This document shows, one piece after another, positions 23,101 through 32,311 of a DNA stretch of 52,838 bases (position 1 is the stretch's first letter; each line of letters begins with the position of its first letter). Under the pieces are notes generated by a model that ran no database searches, was not told where the DNA came from, and saw only the letters and a program-made list of their open reading frames with translations. Source of the stretch: Oscillospiraceae bacterium. GTDB lineage: Bacteria > Bacillota_A > Clostridia > Oscillospirales > Oscillospiraceae. Location: positions 1 to 52,838 of the forward strand of contig JAFXAV010000049.1 in NCBI GenBank assembly GCA_017516785.1. Reading direction: 5' to 3'. Made by a program: the position numbers and the translations under genes.

Positions 23101-24327
23101 TTAATCCTTTTTCTCCTCTTCCGCATGATATTGCTCGTTATAGTCCCGAAGCATATCCACACAGTCGTTTTTGGCAAGACCCCGTCTGACCATGCGTTTG
23201 ATCAGATCATAGATGACTGCAAAGAGAGGCACTGCCACGATCATGCCCACAAGGCCCCACATGCCGCCGAAGAGCAGAATGGAGAACAACACCCAGAAGC
23301 TGGAAACACCGGTGTGGTCACCCAGAATCTTGGGGCCGATGACATTGCCGTCAAGCTGCTGAAGACCCAGTACAAAAAGACCGAACCACAGAGCCTTGAT
23401 GGGACTTTCGATCAAAATCAGCAGAATAGAGGGAATGGCGCCCAGGAAGGGACCGAAGAAGGGAATCACATTGGTAATGCCCACAATGGCAGAAACCAGC
23501 AGCGCATTGGGGAATTTGAAGACAGAACAGCCGATGTAGCACAACACGCCGATGATAGCGGAGTCCACAATTTTGCCGTCAATGAAGCCGCCGAACATCC
23601 GGTCGATGTAGGCGATCTCGTCCAGCACCAGATCCGCAACCCGGGGCTTCAGCATGCTCCGGATCAGCAGAGTGCCCTGCTTTGCAAACTTCTTCCGGCT
23701 GGCAAGCAGATACACCGCCACGATCAGGCCGATCAGGATGTTCTTCAGGAACAGGAACACTTTCCAGACACTCATGCCCACGCCGCTGACAATGTTGGTG
23801 ATCTGGGGCACCAGAGTCTCGGAAGCCCACTGATCCAAGGTGTTGTAAACCTGGTTATAGGCCATGCTAATGTAATTCATCAGAGCTTCGTTCTCACCGA
23901 AGGTGGTGGAAGCCCAGGCAAAGAGCTGATTGACCTTGTCAGGGATGGAATTCCAGAGAGAAGCCATGCTGCGGTAAAGCTGGGGGGCGATCATGATGAT
24001 CAGGGCATAGACCACCAGCAGAGCAGCGAGCATGCTGCAAAGAATTGCGGCAGCTTCCGTCCACTTGGGGTACTTTCCCTTGGCCCAACCACTGAAGGTC
24101 ACAGAGCACCAGTTGCACATGGGCCGAACCAGATAGGCAATGACACCGCCGTAAATAAAGGGCATCAGAATGTTTGCGATGGTGTCAAAGGTTGCGCTCA
24201 CATCCGGGAGCCGGTAAAGAACAAAGAAGAACAGCACACTTAAACTGATGGTACCGAATCCTGTCAGCATGGCATAGATATACTTATGTTTTTCGGGATG
24301 CTTCATGGGCTTCACATCTCTTTCCAT
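23101..24327 (-). CDS. AI-2E family transporter (membrane permease)
   Basis: A 408-residue polytopic protein of the AI-2E transporter family (PF01594). Hydrophobic segments lie in the N-terminal 110 residues and the C-terminal half, with the family hallmarks NVIPFFGPFLGAIPS and LDGNVIGPKILGDHTGVSSFWVL. Members export or exchange diverse substrates, for example sodium-proton exchange or autoinducer-2, so the name does not prove quorum sensing. A start at 24306 is also possible because neither ATG has a strong ribosome-binding site. Confidence 0.93.
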   Translation of the reverse strand: MERDVKPMKHPEKHKYIYAMLTGFGTISLSVLFFFVLYRLPDVSATFDTIANILMPFIYGGVIAYLVRPMCNWCSVTFSGWAKGKYPKWTEAAAILCSMLAALLVVYALIIMIAPQLYRSMASLWNSIPDKVNQLFAWASTTFGENEALMNYISMAYNQVYNTLDQWASETLVPQITNIVSGVGMSVWKVFLFLKNILIGLIVAVYLLASRKKFAKQGTLLIRSMLKPRVADLVLDEIAYIDRMFGGFIDGKIVDSAIIGVLCYIGCSVFKFPNALLVSAIVGITNVIPFFGPFLGAIPSILLILIESPIKALWFGLFVLGLQQLDGNVIGPKILGDHTGVSSFWVLFSILLFGGMWGLVGMIVAVPLFAVIYDLIKRMVRRGLAKNDCVDMLRDYNEQYHAEEEKKD

Positions 24328-24390
24328 ATTCTTCTATTATAGAGTATACCATATTCCGGTCGGATTTGAACACCTAATTTCCAGAAAAAA

Positions 24391-24414
24391 AGCGTGCCGC
24401 GGAAGCGGCACGCT
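24391..24414 (-). terminator. Terminator of the carbohydrate ABC operon
   Basis: AGCGTGCCGC-GGAA-GCGGCACGCT; on the minus strand it is followed by TTTTTTTC. Confidence 0.9.
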
Positions 24415-24425
24415 TTCGTTGTGAA

Positions 24426-25271
24426 TTAACCCTTGACGCCGCCGGCGGTGAGGCCTTCGGTCAGGTTCTTCTCGATGCTCATGAACATGATGACAACGGG
24501 AATAATCGCAAAGATGGATGCGGCAAACAGATACTGCCACTCGATCATATTATAGCCGTTGAAGATATTGATACCGACAGTCAGAGGCTTGATGGTATCG
24601 GTGGAGATCAGGCACAGAGCCACGGTGTATTCATTCCATGCGTTGATGAAGATGAAAATCAGGGTGGTGACGATGCCGGGTGCTGCCACAGGCAGCAGAA
24701 CCTTGAACATGGCCTGGAGGCGGTTGCAGCCGTCGATGGTAGCAGCCTGCTCCATCTCAGCGGAGATGCTCATGAAGGTACCGCGGAGCAGCCAGATGGT
24801 GAAGGCCTGGTTGAATGCGGCGTTGATGAAGACTAGGCCGATGATGCTGTTAGACATATGCAGGTTGACCATGACCTTGTAGATACCGATCAGCAGAACC
24901 ACAGGGGCAAACATCTGGGAAACGATGATGAAGCCCAGGAATGCAGTCTGGCCCTTGAACTTCATACGGGACAGGGCGTAGGCAGCGGGAATACCGCAGA
25001 TCATGGCAATCAGGGTGGAACCGCCTGCGATCAGCAGGGAGTTCAGCAGGTACTGAGCCATGGGAGCCAGAGTCCAGATGTCAGCAAAGTTGGACCACAG
25101 AGCCTCGACGGGCAGGATGGTGCCGTTCATAGCGAAGATTTCGGCACGGCTCTTCAGAGCGGTGCAGAACATCACGAAGTAAGGATACAGAATGACGATG
25201 CAGATGACGGTAACAACAAAGTACAGCAGTGTCTTCAGCGCCAGTTCTTTTACGCTCATAGGCTTATTCAT
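24426..25271 (-). CDS. Carbohydrate ABC transporter permease (MalG type)
   Basis: 281 residues, six membrane segments. The EAA loop that contacts the ATPase reads EQAATIDGCNRLQAMFKVLLPVAAPG (quoted in two parts: EQAATIDGCNRLQ and AMFKVLLPV). It is the inner-membrane half of an oligosaccharide importer with the upstream MalF-type permease. ATG at 25271 follows AAAGGAG; a GTG at 25277 overlaps the previous stop. Confidence 0.92.
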   Translation of the reverse strand: MNKPMSVKELALKTLLYFVVTVICIVILYPYFVMFCTALKSRAEIFAMNGTILPVEALWSNFADIWTLAPMAQYLLNSLLIAGGSTLIAMICGIPAAYALSRMKFKGQTAFLGFIIVSQMFAPVVLLIGIYKVMVNLHMSNSIIGLVFINAAFNQAFTIWLLRGTFMSISAEMEQAATIDGCNRLQAMFKVLLPVAAPGIVTTLIFIFINAWNEYTVALCLISTDTIKPLTVGINIFNGYNMIEWQYLFAASIFAIIPVVIMFMSIEKNLTEGLTAGGVKG

Positions 25272-25273
25272 AA

Positions 25274-26206
25274 TCACTCGTCTCCTTTCTTCAGAGTGGA
25301 AACCATGTACACACTGGCGCAGACCAGCAGGATGCAGAAGCCAATGACGGAGACCGCAGCAGCCTCACCCTGCTTGCCGTTGTAGAAGGCCAGCTTGTAC
25401 AGATAGGTAACCAGGGTGTCGGTCTGGTATGCAGGGTCACCCTTGGTCATGGTCCAGATGATGGGGAAGGAATTGAAAACGTAGATGATGTTCAGCACGG
25501 TTGCCACGGTCAGGCTGGACTTGACCAGGGGCAGGGTGATTTTGAACAGCTTCTGCCAGTAGTTGGCACCGTCCACGATGGCAGCTTCATAGTAGGAACT
25601 GTCGATGCTCTGGAGTCCGGACAGAACAGTGAAGCAGACGAAGGGGATGGTGACGAAAATACCACAGGCAATTTCCCAGCCGAAGTATGCTTCGGGGGTG
25701 GGAGTCCAGTTGATATTGGTGGAGATGATGCCCAGGCTCTTCAGCAGGGTATTCAGGGCACCGTAGTCCTTGTTGATGATGAAGTTCCAGACGGAAGCCT
25801 GAATGACCAGAGTGGTTGCCCAGGGGAAGACCACGATGGCGCGGGCGATCTTGCGGCCCTTGAACTTGTTGTTCAGCAGCAGAGCCAGGATGAAGCCCAG
25901 GACGGTGGACAGAACCACAACCAGGATAGTCCAGACAATGGTGTTGGTCAGAACGGTGGTAAACTCGGGGTTGTTCATCACATCCGCAAAGTTGCCGAAA
26001 CCGGCAAAGCCGCGGATCTTACCGGTCTTGCTGACCTCGCTGAAGGCCATGCGGAAAACGGTGAAGATGGGGACGATGATGAAAATGGACATCAGGATCA
26101 CACTGGGGGCGATCCAGATGTAGGGTTCCACAGCGTTGAAGCGCTTCTTGCGGTCATTCAGCGTAATGGCGCCCTTGGGTGCGGCAGTGTTTGCTTTCTT
26201 GCTCAC
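25274..26206 (-). CDS. Carbohydrate ABC transporter permease (MalF type)
   Basis: 310 residues, six to seven membrane segments, with EAA loop EAAIVDGANYWQKLF and KITLPLVKSS. The start is GTG, preceded by GGGAGG. It pairs with the MalG-type permease. No ATPase gene is in the operon, so a shared MsmK/UgpC-like ATPase encoded elsewhere is likely, as in many Firmicutes. Confidence 0.92.
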   Translation of the reverse strand: MSKKANTAAPKGAITLNDRKKRFNAVEPYIWIAPSVILMSIFIIVPIFTVFRMAFSEVSKTGKIRGFAGFGNFADVMNNPEFTTVLTNTIVWTILVVVLSTVLGFILALLLNNKFKGRKIARAIVVFPWATTLVIQASVWNFIINKDYGALNTLLKSLGIISTNINWTPTPEAYFGWEIACGIFVTIPFVCFTVLSGLQSIDSSYYEAAIVDGANYWQKLFKITLPLVKSSLTVATVLNIIYVFNSFPIIWTMTKGDPAYQTDTLVTYLYKLAFYNGKQGEAAAVSVIGFCILLVCASVYMVSTLKKGDE

Positions 26207-26294
26207 AAAAGTACCTCCCTTTCATATTTTCGAACTGCAGCCACTTTCAAAAAGCTGCCATTGACTGCTCTTTGAAAATGGCTGCATTGAAAAT

Positions 26295-26321
26295 GGGCCG
26301 GGCCAAAAGGACCCGGCCCAT
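26295..26321 (-). other. Intercistronic stem-loop between binding protein and permeases
   Basis: GGGCCGGG and CCCGGCCC form a strong stem without a T run on the minus strand. It may stabilise the binding-protein mRNA or reduce read-through, giving more binding protein than permease. Confidence 0.6.
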
Positions 26322-26358
26322 CCTTATGCGTTTGAGTGAATCAGTCAGCTAAAGGAAA

Positions 26359-27585
26359 TTAGCCGGCGATCTCAGCCTGCAGGGTATCCAGCAGTTCCTG
26401 AACGTTGCCGCCCAGCAGAGCCTGCTGCAGAACATTGATAACACCCTGCTTCACGTCTGCCCACTCAGCCTTAGCGGTGGGGTAGAAGTAGGAAGAACCA
26501 ACGATCTCGATCCATGCTGCGTTAGCGGGGTCAGCCTTAGCCATGATCTCGCCGCCAGCGGAAGTAGCGGGCAGGAAGCCTTCCATGATAACCCACTCGG
26601 AGTAACGCTCGTCCTCGTAGAAGAAGTCGAAGAAGGTGGTGACAGCGGCCAGCTCAGCGTCGGAGTAGTCGTTGTCGAAGCACATGAAGCGGTCCATAAC
26701 GCCCTGAGAGACGGAACCGTCAGCATTGTTGGTGGGGATGGAAGCGACAGCCCAGTTGATGTCGTAGCCGCCGTCAGTCAGATAGGTGGGGATAGAGTTG
26801 GGGCCGATCATCATAGCGACCTTGCCGGCGCCGAACATATCCTGGTTGGCGTAACGGGTCTCGGTAGCGGGATCGGTGTTGGTCAGGCCATCGTTGACCA
26901 GGCCAATGATGTACTCGATAGCTGCCACGTTCTCGGCGGAGTTCAGAGTCCAGTTGCCCTCAGCGTCGGTGAAGTTGCCGCCGTTGTTCCAGATGTAGTA
27001 GGAGAAGCATGCCTGACCTTCGTCAGTGGTCATGTCAACGCCCCAGGGGTAGATCTCGGGATCATAAGCCTTGATGGCTTCGCAAGCTGCCTTCAGCTCG
27101 TCCCAAGTGGTGGGAACTTCGACACCGGCTGCAGCCAGGATGTCAGCATTGTAGTACATAGCACGGGCGGAAGCCAGGTCGGGCACTGCCCAGACGGTGC
27201 CGTCGACGACGGACTGATCCAGGAAGGACTGATAGAACTTGGCGTAGGTCTCCTCGGAGATGTAGTCCTGTGCGGGCAGCAGCAGGCCGTCAGCCTGGTA
27301 GTCGGCGAAAACGTCGATGTTCAGGATGTCGGGAGCGTCGTTGTTGGAGATGCGGGTGTTAACCACGGTGTAGATGTCGTTCCAGGAAACAACGTCAACA
27401 ACCAGGTCGATGTTCTGGTTAGCAGCCTCGAAGTCCTTCTCGAAGCCTGCCCACCAGTCAGCAGTCTGAGTGCCGTACTGAGCAGCGATAACGTTCAGTT
27501 CGACCTTCTCATCAGCCTTGGAGCCACAAGCGACCAGACCAAAAACCATGACCAGAGCCAGCAGCAGAGCGATAAGCTTTTTCAT
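26359..27585 (-). CDS. Extracellular sugar-binding lipoprotein (MalE/SBP type 1)
   Basis: 408 residues. The signal peptide MKKLIALLLALVMVFGLVAC ends in lipobox VAC. The mature protein is of the bacterial extracellular solute-binding type 1 family: AQYGTQTADWWAGFEKDFEAAN, then TWDELKAACEAIKAY, and MMIGPNSIPTYL. It captures an oligosaccharide for the two permeases downstream. ATG at 27585 follows AAAGGAGG; the frame is open upstream, but that part is non-coding leader. Confidence 0.93.
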   Translation of the reverse strand: MKKLIALLLALVMVFGLVACGSKADEKVELNVIAAQYGTQTADWWAGFEKDFEAANQNIDLVVDVVSWNDIYTVVNTRISNNDAPDILNIDVFADYQADGLLLPAQDYISEETYAKFYQSFLDQSVVDGTVWAVPDLASARAMYYNADILAAAGVEVPTTWDELKAACEAIKAYDPEIYPWGVDMTTDEGQACFSYYIWNNGGNFTDAEGNWTLNSAENVAAIEYIIGLVNDGLTNTDPATETRYANQDMFGAGKVAMMIGPNSIPTYLTDGGYDINWAVASIPTNNADGSVSQGVMDRFMCFDNDYSDAELAAVTTFFDFFYEDERYSEWVIMEGFLPATSAGGEIMAKADPANAAWIEIVGSSYFYPTAKAEWADVKQGVINVLQQALLGGNVQELLDTLQAEIAG

Positions 27586-27643
27586 TTGTTTTCCTCCTTT
27601 GATTTTAGAGCGGATTTGTTGACTTACATATCCGTTATCATAA

Positions 27644-27672
27644 ATTTTACCGTTATTTAGCAGAAAAGTCAA
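27644..27672 (-). promoter_or_regulatory. Promoter of the carbohydrate ABC operon
   Basis: On the minus strand TTGACT (27667-27672), 17 bases, TAAAAT (27644-27649). Confidence 0.8.
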
Positions 27673-27761
27673 GTCACCACATATTACCATGAATTTTTTT
27701 GTGAATACTATAATAAATAAAGTGCCGTTTTTGTGCAGTTGGCAATAAGACTCTTTTCATC

Positions 27762-27836
27762 TCCAATTTTGGATTTATCATTTTCAGTTATGGCATAATT
27801 CCCACTTTTTATGTTCCAAAATTGGAAACGATTCCA
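27762..27836. promoter_or_regulatory. Cluster of TCCAA/TTGGA palindromes and a cre-like site
   Basis: The divergent gap 27586-27938 contains TCCAA-TT-TTGGA (27762-27773), TTCCAA-AA-TTGGAA (27814-27827) and TGGAA-ACGA-TTCCA (27823-27836). The last fits the CcpA/LacI-family pattern TGNAANCGNWNNCA. These lie between the promoters of the ABC operon and of the cell-wall carboxypeptidase, so either or both could be controlled. Confidence 0.55.
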
Positions 27837-27867
27837 TTTTTTCGCAACCTTCCGAAACCGGAATCAC

Positions 27868-27896
27868 TTGCATCTTTTTTCATACTGTGTTATTAT
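27868..27896 (+). promoter_or_regulatory. Promoter of the cell-wall-binding carboxypeptidase gene
   Basis: TTGCAT (27868-27873), 17 bases, TATTAT (27891-27896). Confidence 0.7.
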
Positions 27897-27938
27897 TATT
27901 AATTATGTCGAACCATGACGAACATTGGGGGAATACCT

Positions 27939-29162
27939 TTGAACAAGCGAACCGCGGCAGCTCTCGGAGCCTTATTTATAGCCGCGCTGCTGCTGAGCGG
28001 ATGCGGGGAAACCGCCGGCTGGCAGAAAGAAGAAGACAAAACTTACTATATCGGAACCGAGGGCAGCGCCCTGACCGGCTGGCAGGAAATTGATGGAAAT
28101 ACTTACCGTTTTTCAGACAGCGGCGCCATGCTCACCGGCTGGCAGAACATCGGTTCCTACCAGTACTATTTTGATGAAGACGGCGCCATGGCAACGGGCT
28201 GGCAGACCATCGGCGGTCAGCGCTGCTATTTCCGTGAAAACGGTTCCCGGGTCACCGGCTGGCTCAGTCTGGACGGTCAGCGCTACTATCTCCCCGGAAA
28301 CGGCAGCGCCGGAGGCGTGAAGGAAATCGACGGCACTTTTTACCTGTTTGACGAAAACGGCCTGCTCTCCGGCGGACTGGTCCAGGCCGGTGGAAAGACC
28401 TATTTCGGAAACGAAAACGGCCATCCCCTCACCGGCTGGCAGGAGATTGACGGCGTCCGGTACTTTTTCGCCGAAGACTATGCCGCCCACACCGGCTGGC
28501 TGACTGAAAATGGTTTCCGCTACTATTTCACAGAAGACGGCTCCCCTGCCGCAGGCTACGTGAATGTTGACGGAGAAAAACATACCTTCGCCTTCAACGG
28601 CCAGGAGATTATTCTGGTGAATCCCTGGAATGCTCTGCCAGAGGATTATACCGTGGAGCTGACGGATATTTCCAGCAAGCACGAAATTGCCTCCATCGCA
28701 GTTGCGGACTACAAAGACATGATGAAAGCCTGCCGGGCAGCCGGTATGGACCCCGTGGTCTGCTCCTCCTACCGCACCTGGGAATATCAGGAGGAACTTC
28801 ATCAGGACCGCATCAGGCGTTTTCTGAAAAAAGGCTATTCAGAGGAAGATGCTGCCGTAAAGGCCGCCACCATCGTAGCCGTTCCCGGCACCAGCGAACA
28901 TCAGCTGGGTCTTGCTCTGGACATCATCGACAATGACAACTGGGCCCTGGACGAAAGCCAGGCAAAAATGCCCGCCCAGAAATGGCTGATGGAGCATAGC
29001 TGGAAGTACGGCTGGATTCTGCGCTATCCTGACGACAAAAGCGAGGTCACCGGCATCATTTATGAGCCCTGGCACTACCGCTATGTTGGCCGGGAGGTAG
29101 CTTCCCATATCCACGCGACAGGTCTCTGCCTGGAAGAATACCTGGACATGCTGACAAAATGA
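27939..29162 (+). CDS. Cell-wall-binding-repeat lipoprotein with VanY-type D,D-carboxypeptidase domain
   Basis: 407 residues. The signal LGALFIAALLLSGC is a lipobox signal. Residues about 30-220 contain about nine 20-residue cell-wall-binding repeats (TGWQEIDGNTYRFSDSG, TGWQNIGSYQYYFDEDG and so on). The C-terminus is a VanY/peptidase M15B domain with the zinc motif TSEHQLGLALDI and EPWHYRYVG, which trims the terminal D-Ala of peptidoglycan stem peptides. I choose TTG 27939 because GGGGGA precedes it and the lipoprotein signal then begins MNKRT; ATG 27915 lies too close to the predicted start point. Confidence 0.88.
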   Translation: MNKRTAAALGALFIAALLLSGCGETAGWQKEEDKTYYIGTEGSALTGWQEIDGNTYRFSDSGAMLTGWQNIGSYQYYFDEDGAMATGWQTIGGQRCYFRENGSRVTGWLSLDGQRYYLPGNGSAGGVKEIDGTFYLFDENGLLSGGLVQAGGKTYFGNENGHPLTGWQEIDGVRYFFAEDYAAHTGWLTENGFRYYFTEDGSPAAGYVNVDGEKHTFAFNGQEIILVNPWNALPEDYTVELTDISSKHEIASIAVADYKDMMKACRAAGMDPVVCSSYRTWEYQEELHQDRIRRFLKKGYSEEDAAVKAATIVAVPGTSEHQLGLALDIIDNDNWALDESQAKMPAQKWLMEHSWKYGWILRYPDDKSEVTGIIYEPWHYRYVGREVASHIHATGLCLEEYLDMLTK

Positions 29163-29199
29163 CAAAAAGGACGGACACCCATCGTGTCCGTCCTTTTTA
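29163..29199. terminator. Bidirectional terminator between converging genes
   Basis: AAAAAGGACGGACAC-CCATC-GTGTCCGTCCTTTTT serves the carboxypeptidase gene and the glucokinase gene. Confidence 0.85.
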
Positions 29200-29210
29200 C
29201 TTTATATGTG

Positions 29211-30155
29211 TCAGCCGAAAGCATCCAGGGCCAGCTTGAAGGCGCCGTAGGCACCGGCATCATTGCCCAGAGAAGCCAGCGCAAACCGTGCGCCACGGGC
29301 AGCATGGAAGACATACTTGTCGAAGTAGGGACGGGTGCCGTCCAGCAGAACCTGACCGGCACGGCTGACGCCGCCGCCCAGAACCACTGCATCGGGGTCC
29401 ACCACGTCGCAGATGTTGGCCAGGAATTCGCCCATGTAGGCATAGAACTGATCCAAAACCTGCAGAGCCAGCTCATCGCCTGCCTTGCCGCAATCGAAGA
29501 TATCCTTACAGGTCAGAGGATCAAACCGGCGCAGCTGAGTCACATCCTCGTAACCCTCCAGAGCCTTCTTTGCCAGACGGACAATGCCGGTAGCAGAGCA
29601 GTACTGCTCCACGCAGCCGCGCTTGCCGCAGCCGCAGACAGCGGTCTCGTTCCGGTTCAGAACCAGATGGCCGATTTCAGCGCCGGAGCCGTGAGCGCCG
29701 TGGAGCAGATGACCTTCCACAACGATGCCGCCGCCGACACCGGTACCCAGGGTGACAAAGACCATGTTGTCACAGCCTCTGCCGCCGCCCTTCCAGTACT
29801 CACCCAGAGCAGCAACGTTTGCATCGTTGCCCGCCTTGACAGGGAAACCCACCAGCTTGCCAAGGTCTTCGGCGATATTGAACACGCCCCAACCCAAATT
29901 GACGCACTTATTGACCACGCCCTTGCTGTTGACAGGACCGGGAACGCCGATGCCCACGCCGATGATGGTGGAAGGATCGATGGTCTTCTGTTCGATGTAC
30001 TGGTGGATGGAAGCTGCGATATCGGGCAGAATCTGGCTGCCGCCGCCCTCAATCACGGTGGGGATTTCCCACTTGGCGATCATGATGCCGTTTTCATCAA
30101 AAAATGCGATCTTGACGGTGGTGCCGCCCAGATCAACGCCGAAGCCGTATTTCAT
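29211..30155 (-). CDS. glk: ROK-family glucokinase
   Basis: 314 residues. The N-terminal phosphate loop is FGVDLGGTTVKIAFFD, the sugar site includes GNDANVAALGEYW, and GTGVGGGIV is the second phosphate motif. The ROK zinc signature is CGCGKRGCVEQYC. It phosphorylates glucose (possibly other hexoses) with ATP, feeding glycolysis. It is monocistronic; AGGAGG precedes the ATG. Confidence 0.93.
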   Translation of the reverse strand: MKYGFGVDLGGTTVKIAFFDENGIMIAKWEIPTVIEGGGSQILPDIAASIHQYIEQKTIDPSTIIGVGIGVPGPVNSKGVVNKCVNLGWGVFNIAEDLGKLVGFPVKAGNDANVAALGEYWKGGGRGCDNMVFVTLGTGVGGGIVVEGHLLHGAHGSGAEIGHLVLNRNETAVCGCGKRGCVEQYCSATGIVRLAKKALEGYEDVTQLRRFDPLTCKDIFDCGKAGDELALQVLDQFYAYMGEFLANICDVVDPDAVVLGGGVSRAGQVLLDGTRPYFDKYVFHAARGARFALASLGNDAGAYGAFKLALDAFG

Positions 30156-30352
30156 ACCTTGGTCCTCCTGAGGATGGTTGTTATTTTTTTGACCACTTTA
30201 TTATACACGCAGCGCTTTATTTTTTCCAGTGGGAAATGTACGTTTTACGAAATTTCCGGAAACTTTTTAGCCGCTCTTGAGTTTCCTGCTGTTTTCCTGT
30301 AAAATAATAGAGTTATACCCTTCATCGATATGAAAGGATGTGCCTTGAATTT

Positions 30353-31660
30353 ATGATCAATGTTGATCTTTCCAATGTATGGGGAGAGATCTCCCTGATG
30401 AACCTGCTGAATATGGAAAAGGAAGTCTTCGATGCCCACATGACCCTCTCCGAGGGCACCGGTGCGGGCAGTGATTATCTTGGCTGGCAGAAGCTTCCCC
30501 GCCGGGAACCCAGCGGGGAGATTTTCCGCATCCACGTTGCAGCCGAAAAAATCCGAGCCGAATCCGATGTCTGCGTGGTGGTGGGCATCGGCGGCAGCTG
30601 TCTGGGGGCCAAGGCTGCCATCGAGCTGCTTCAGGGGCCCAACCGGAACATCGGCAGAGGAAAGGGCGACCCGCAGGTCTTTTTTGCCGGCAACAGCCTC
30701 AGCACCCGCCACTGGAACGAACTGATGAGCCTTCTGGAAGGAAAGGATTTCTCCGTTATTGTGATTTCCAAATCCGGTGCCACTTTGGAACCCGCCATCG
30801 CCTTCCGGAATCTTCGCTGGATGCTGGAGCGCAAATACGGCACTGATGCCGCGGGCAGCCGCATCTACGCCGTCACCGACCCGGTCAGCGGCGCCCTTCG
30901 CAAAATGGCTGAGGAGTATGGCTGGGAACGCTTTTCCATTCCTGTTTCCGTAGGCGGCCGTTATTCCGTTCTGTCCGCCGTGGGTCTTCTTCCCATGGCT
31001 GCTGCAGGCATTGATATCATGGAAATGCTGCGCGGCGCCATGGATGCAAAGGAAAGCTACGATATTCGTTCCTTTGAAAATCCCGTCTGGCAGTATGCCG
31101 CCCTGCGGAATCTTCTGTACCGCCACGGCAAGGCAGCTGAACTGTTTGTCTCCTTTGAGCCCGGCTTCCGGAGCTTCGGCCTTTGGTGGCAGCAGCTTTT
31201 CGGGCAGTCTGAAGGAAAGAACGGCAAGGGCCTTCTTCCGGTTCCCGTGGAGTTTACAGCCGACCTCCATTCTCTTGGCCAGCTGATTCAGGAGGGTCAG
31301 CGGAATATCTTCGAGACCATGATCCGCTTTGAACCAACGGAAAAGGAAATGACCGTCATAAACGATGTCCGGAACATGGACAGTCTCAATTACCTGAAAG
31401 GCAGAACCCTCAGCTACGTTGAAGAGCAGGCCTACCTTGGCACCGCGGAGGCCCATGCAGACGGCGGTATTCCCGTCCTGACCATGGAATGCAGTGAAAT
31501 CTGTGAACGCACCATCGGCGAACTATTTTATTTTATGGAACTTTCCTGTGCTGTTTCTGCCTATATTCTGGGTGTAAACCCCTTCAATCAGCCCGGAGTG
31601 GAGCTTTATAAGGAGAACATGCTCCGCCTTCTGGGCCGTCCCGGAAGCTCCAATCACTAA
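30353..31660 (+). CDS. pgi: Glucose-6-phosphate isomerase
   Basis: 435 residues. Signatures: GIGGSCLGAKAAIELL, VISKSGATLEPAIAFR, GGRYSVLSAVGLLP, ADLHSLGQLIQEGQRNIFET, and the C-terminal lysine loop NPFNQPGVELYKENM. It interconverts glucose 6-phosphate and fructose 6-phosphate, and is divergent from the glucokinase gene. AAAGGATG lies upstream; ATG 30338 is inside that ribosome-binding site, so 30353 is the start. Confidence 0.96.
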   Translation: MINVDLSNVWGEISLMNLLNMEKEVFDAHMTLSEGTGAGSDYLGWQKLPRREPSGEIFRIHVAAEKIRAESDVCVVVGIGGSCLGAKAAIELLQGPNRNIGRGKGDPQVFFAGNSLSTRHWNELMSLLEGKDFSVIVISKSGATLEPAIAFRNLRWMLERKYGTDAAGSRIYAVTDPVSGALRKMAEEYGWERFSIPVSVGGRYSVLSAVGLLPMAAAGIDIMEMLRGAMDAKESYDIRSFENPVWQYAALRNLLYRHGKAAELFVSFEPGFRSFGLWWQQLFGQSEGKNGKGLLPVPVEFTADLHSLGQLIQEGQRNIFETMIRFEPTEKEMTVINDVRNMDSLNYLKGRTLSYVEEQAYLGTAEAHADGGIPVLTMECSEICERTIGELFYFMELSCAVSAYILGVNPFNQPGVELYKENMLRLLGRPGSSNH

Positions 31661-31689
31661 AATCATCAGGCAATTTCACAAAATAGTAG

Positions 31690-31718
31690 TTGCAAAATTG
31701 CCAAATAGCTGTTAGAAT
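31690..31718 (+). promoter_or_regulatory. Promoter of the P-loop protein gene
   Basis: TTGCAA (31690-31695), 17 bases, TAGAAT (31713-31718). Confidence 0.7.
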
Positions 31719-31762
31719 GTCCATAAGCCAAAATCTGTGGCAAAGCAAAGGAGGAAATTCCG

Positions 31763-32182
31763 ATGATTCATGTTATTATGGGCCTGAAGGGCTCCGGCAA
31801 GACCAAGAAGCTGATTGACGCTGTGCATCAGACTGTTGAAAACGCAGCAGGCGATGTTGTTTGTATTGAGTACGGCAAGACCCTGACCTACGATCTGAGC
31901 TACCGCGTTCGTCTGGTGGACGCCAAGGAATACGGCATCACCACCCCCGACCTGCTGAAGGGCTTCCTCAGCGGCCTGCACGCCGGCAACTTCGACATCA
32001 CTCATGTCTATGTTGACAATCTGTACAAGACCATTTCCAAGCCCGTTGATGCTCCCAACACCTACGTTGACGAGTTCCTGGCATGGGCAGAGCGTTTTGC
32101 TGAAGTCAACAGCATGAACCTGACCTTCTGCGTTTCCGACGACCCCGCAAACGCATCCGAGGCCATGAAGAAGTATCTGTAA
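31763..32182 (+). CDS. Small P-loop protein, function unknown
   Basis: 139 residues with a Walker A motif GLKGSGKT at residues 7-14 and a Walker-B-like strand ITHVYVDNL near residue 77. Such proteins are sometimes annotated as PilT-like in Clostridia, but the length and lack of other PilT motifs argue against a twitching role. The codon usage is that of a well-expressed gene, with RBS AAAGGAGG and its own promoter and terminator. Confidence 0.8.
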   Translation: MIHVIMGLKGSGKTKKLIDAVHQTVENAAGDVVCIEYGKTLTYDLSYRVRLVDAKEYGITTPDLLKGFLSGLHAGNFDITHVYVDNLYKTISKPVDAPNTYVDEFLAWAERFAEVNSMNLTFCVSDDPANASEAMKKYL

Positions 32183-32205
32183 TTCTCAAGCCACATGTTT
32201 ACATC

Positions 32206-32236
32206 GGCACCGCTGTCTTTGACAGCGGTGCTTTTT
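32206..32236 (+). terminator. Terminator of the P-loop protein gene
   Basis: GCACCGCTGTC-TTT-GACAGCGGTGC followed by TTTTTCCTTTT. Confidence 0.85.
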
Positions 32237-32311
32237 CCTTTTCCTGTTGCATCCTGCGAAAAAGAATGTATAATGTAAAATATGATATTATGCGATTCAA
32301 AGGAGTTACCC

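Noticed and set aside
23101..24327. Quorum-sensing role for the AI-2E family permease
   Set aside because: The family name is historical; members have varied substrates and no luxS or lsr gene is nearby.
31763..32182. Type IV pilus motor PilT
   Set aside because: Only the Walker A motif is shared; at 139 residues it lacks the Asp-box, His-box and size of PilT.
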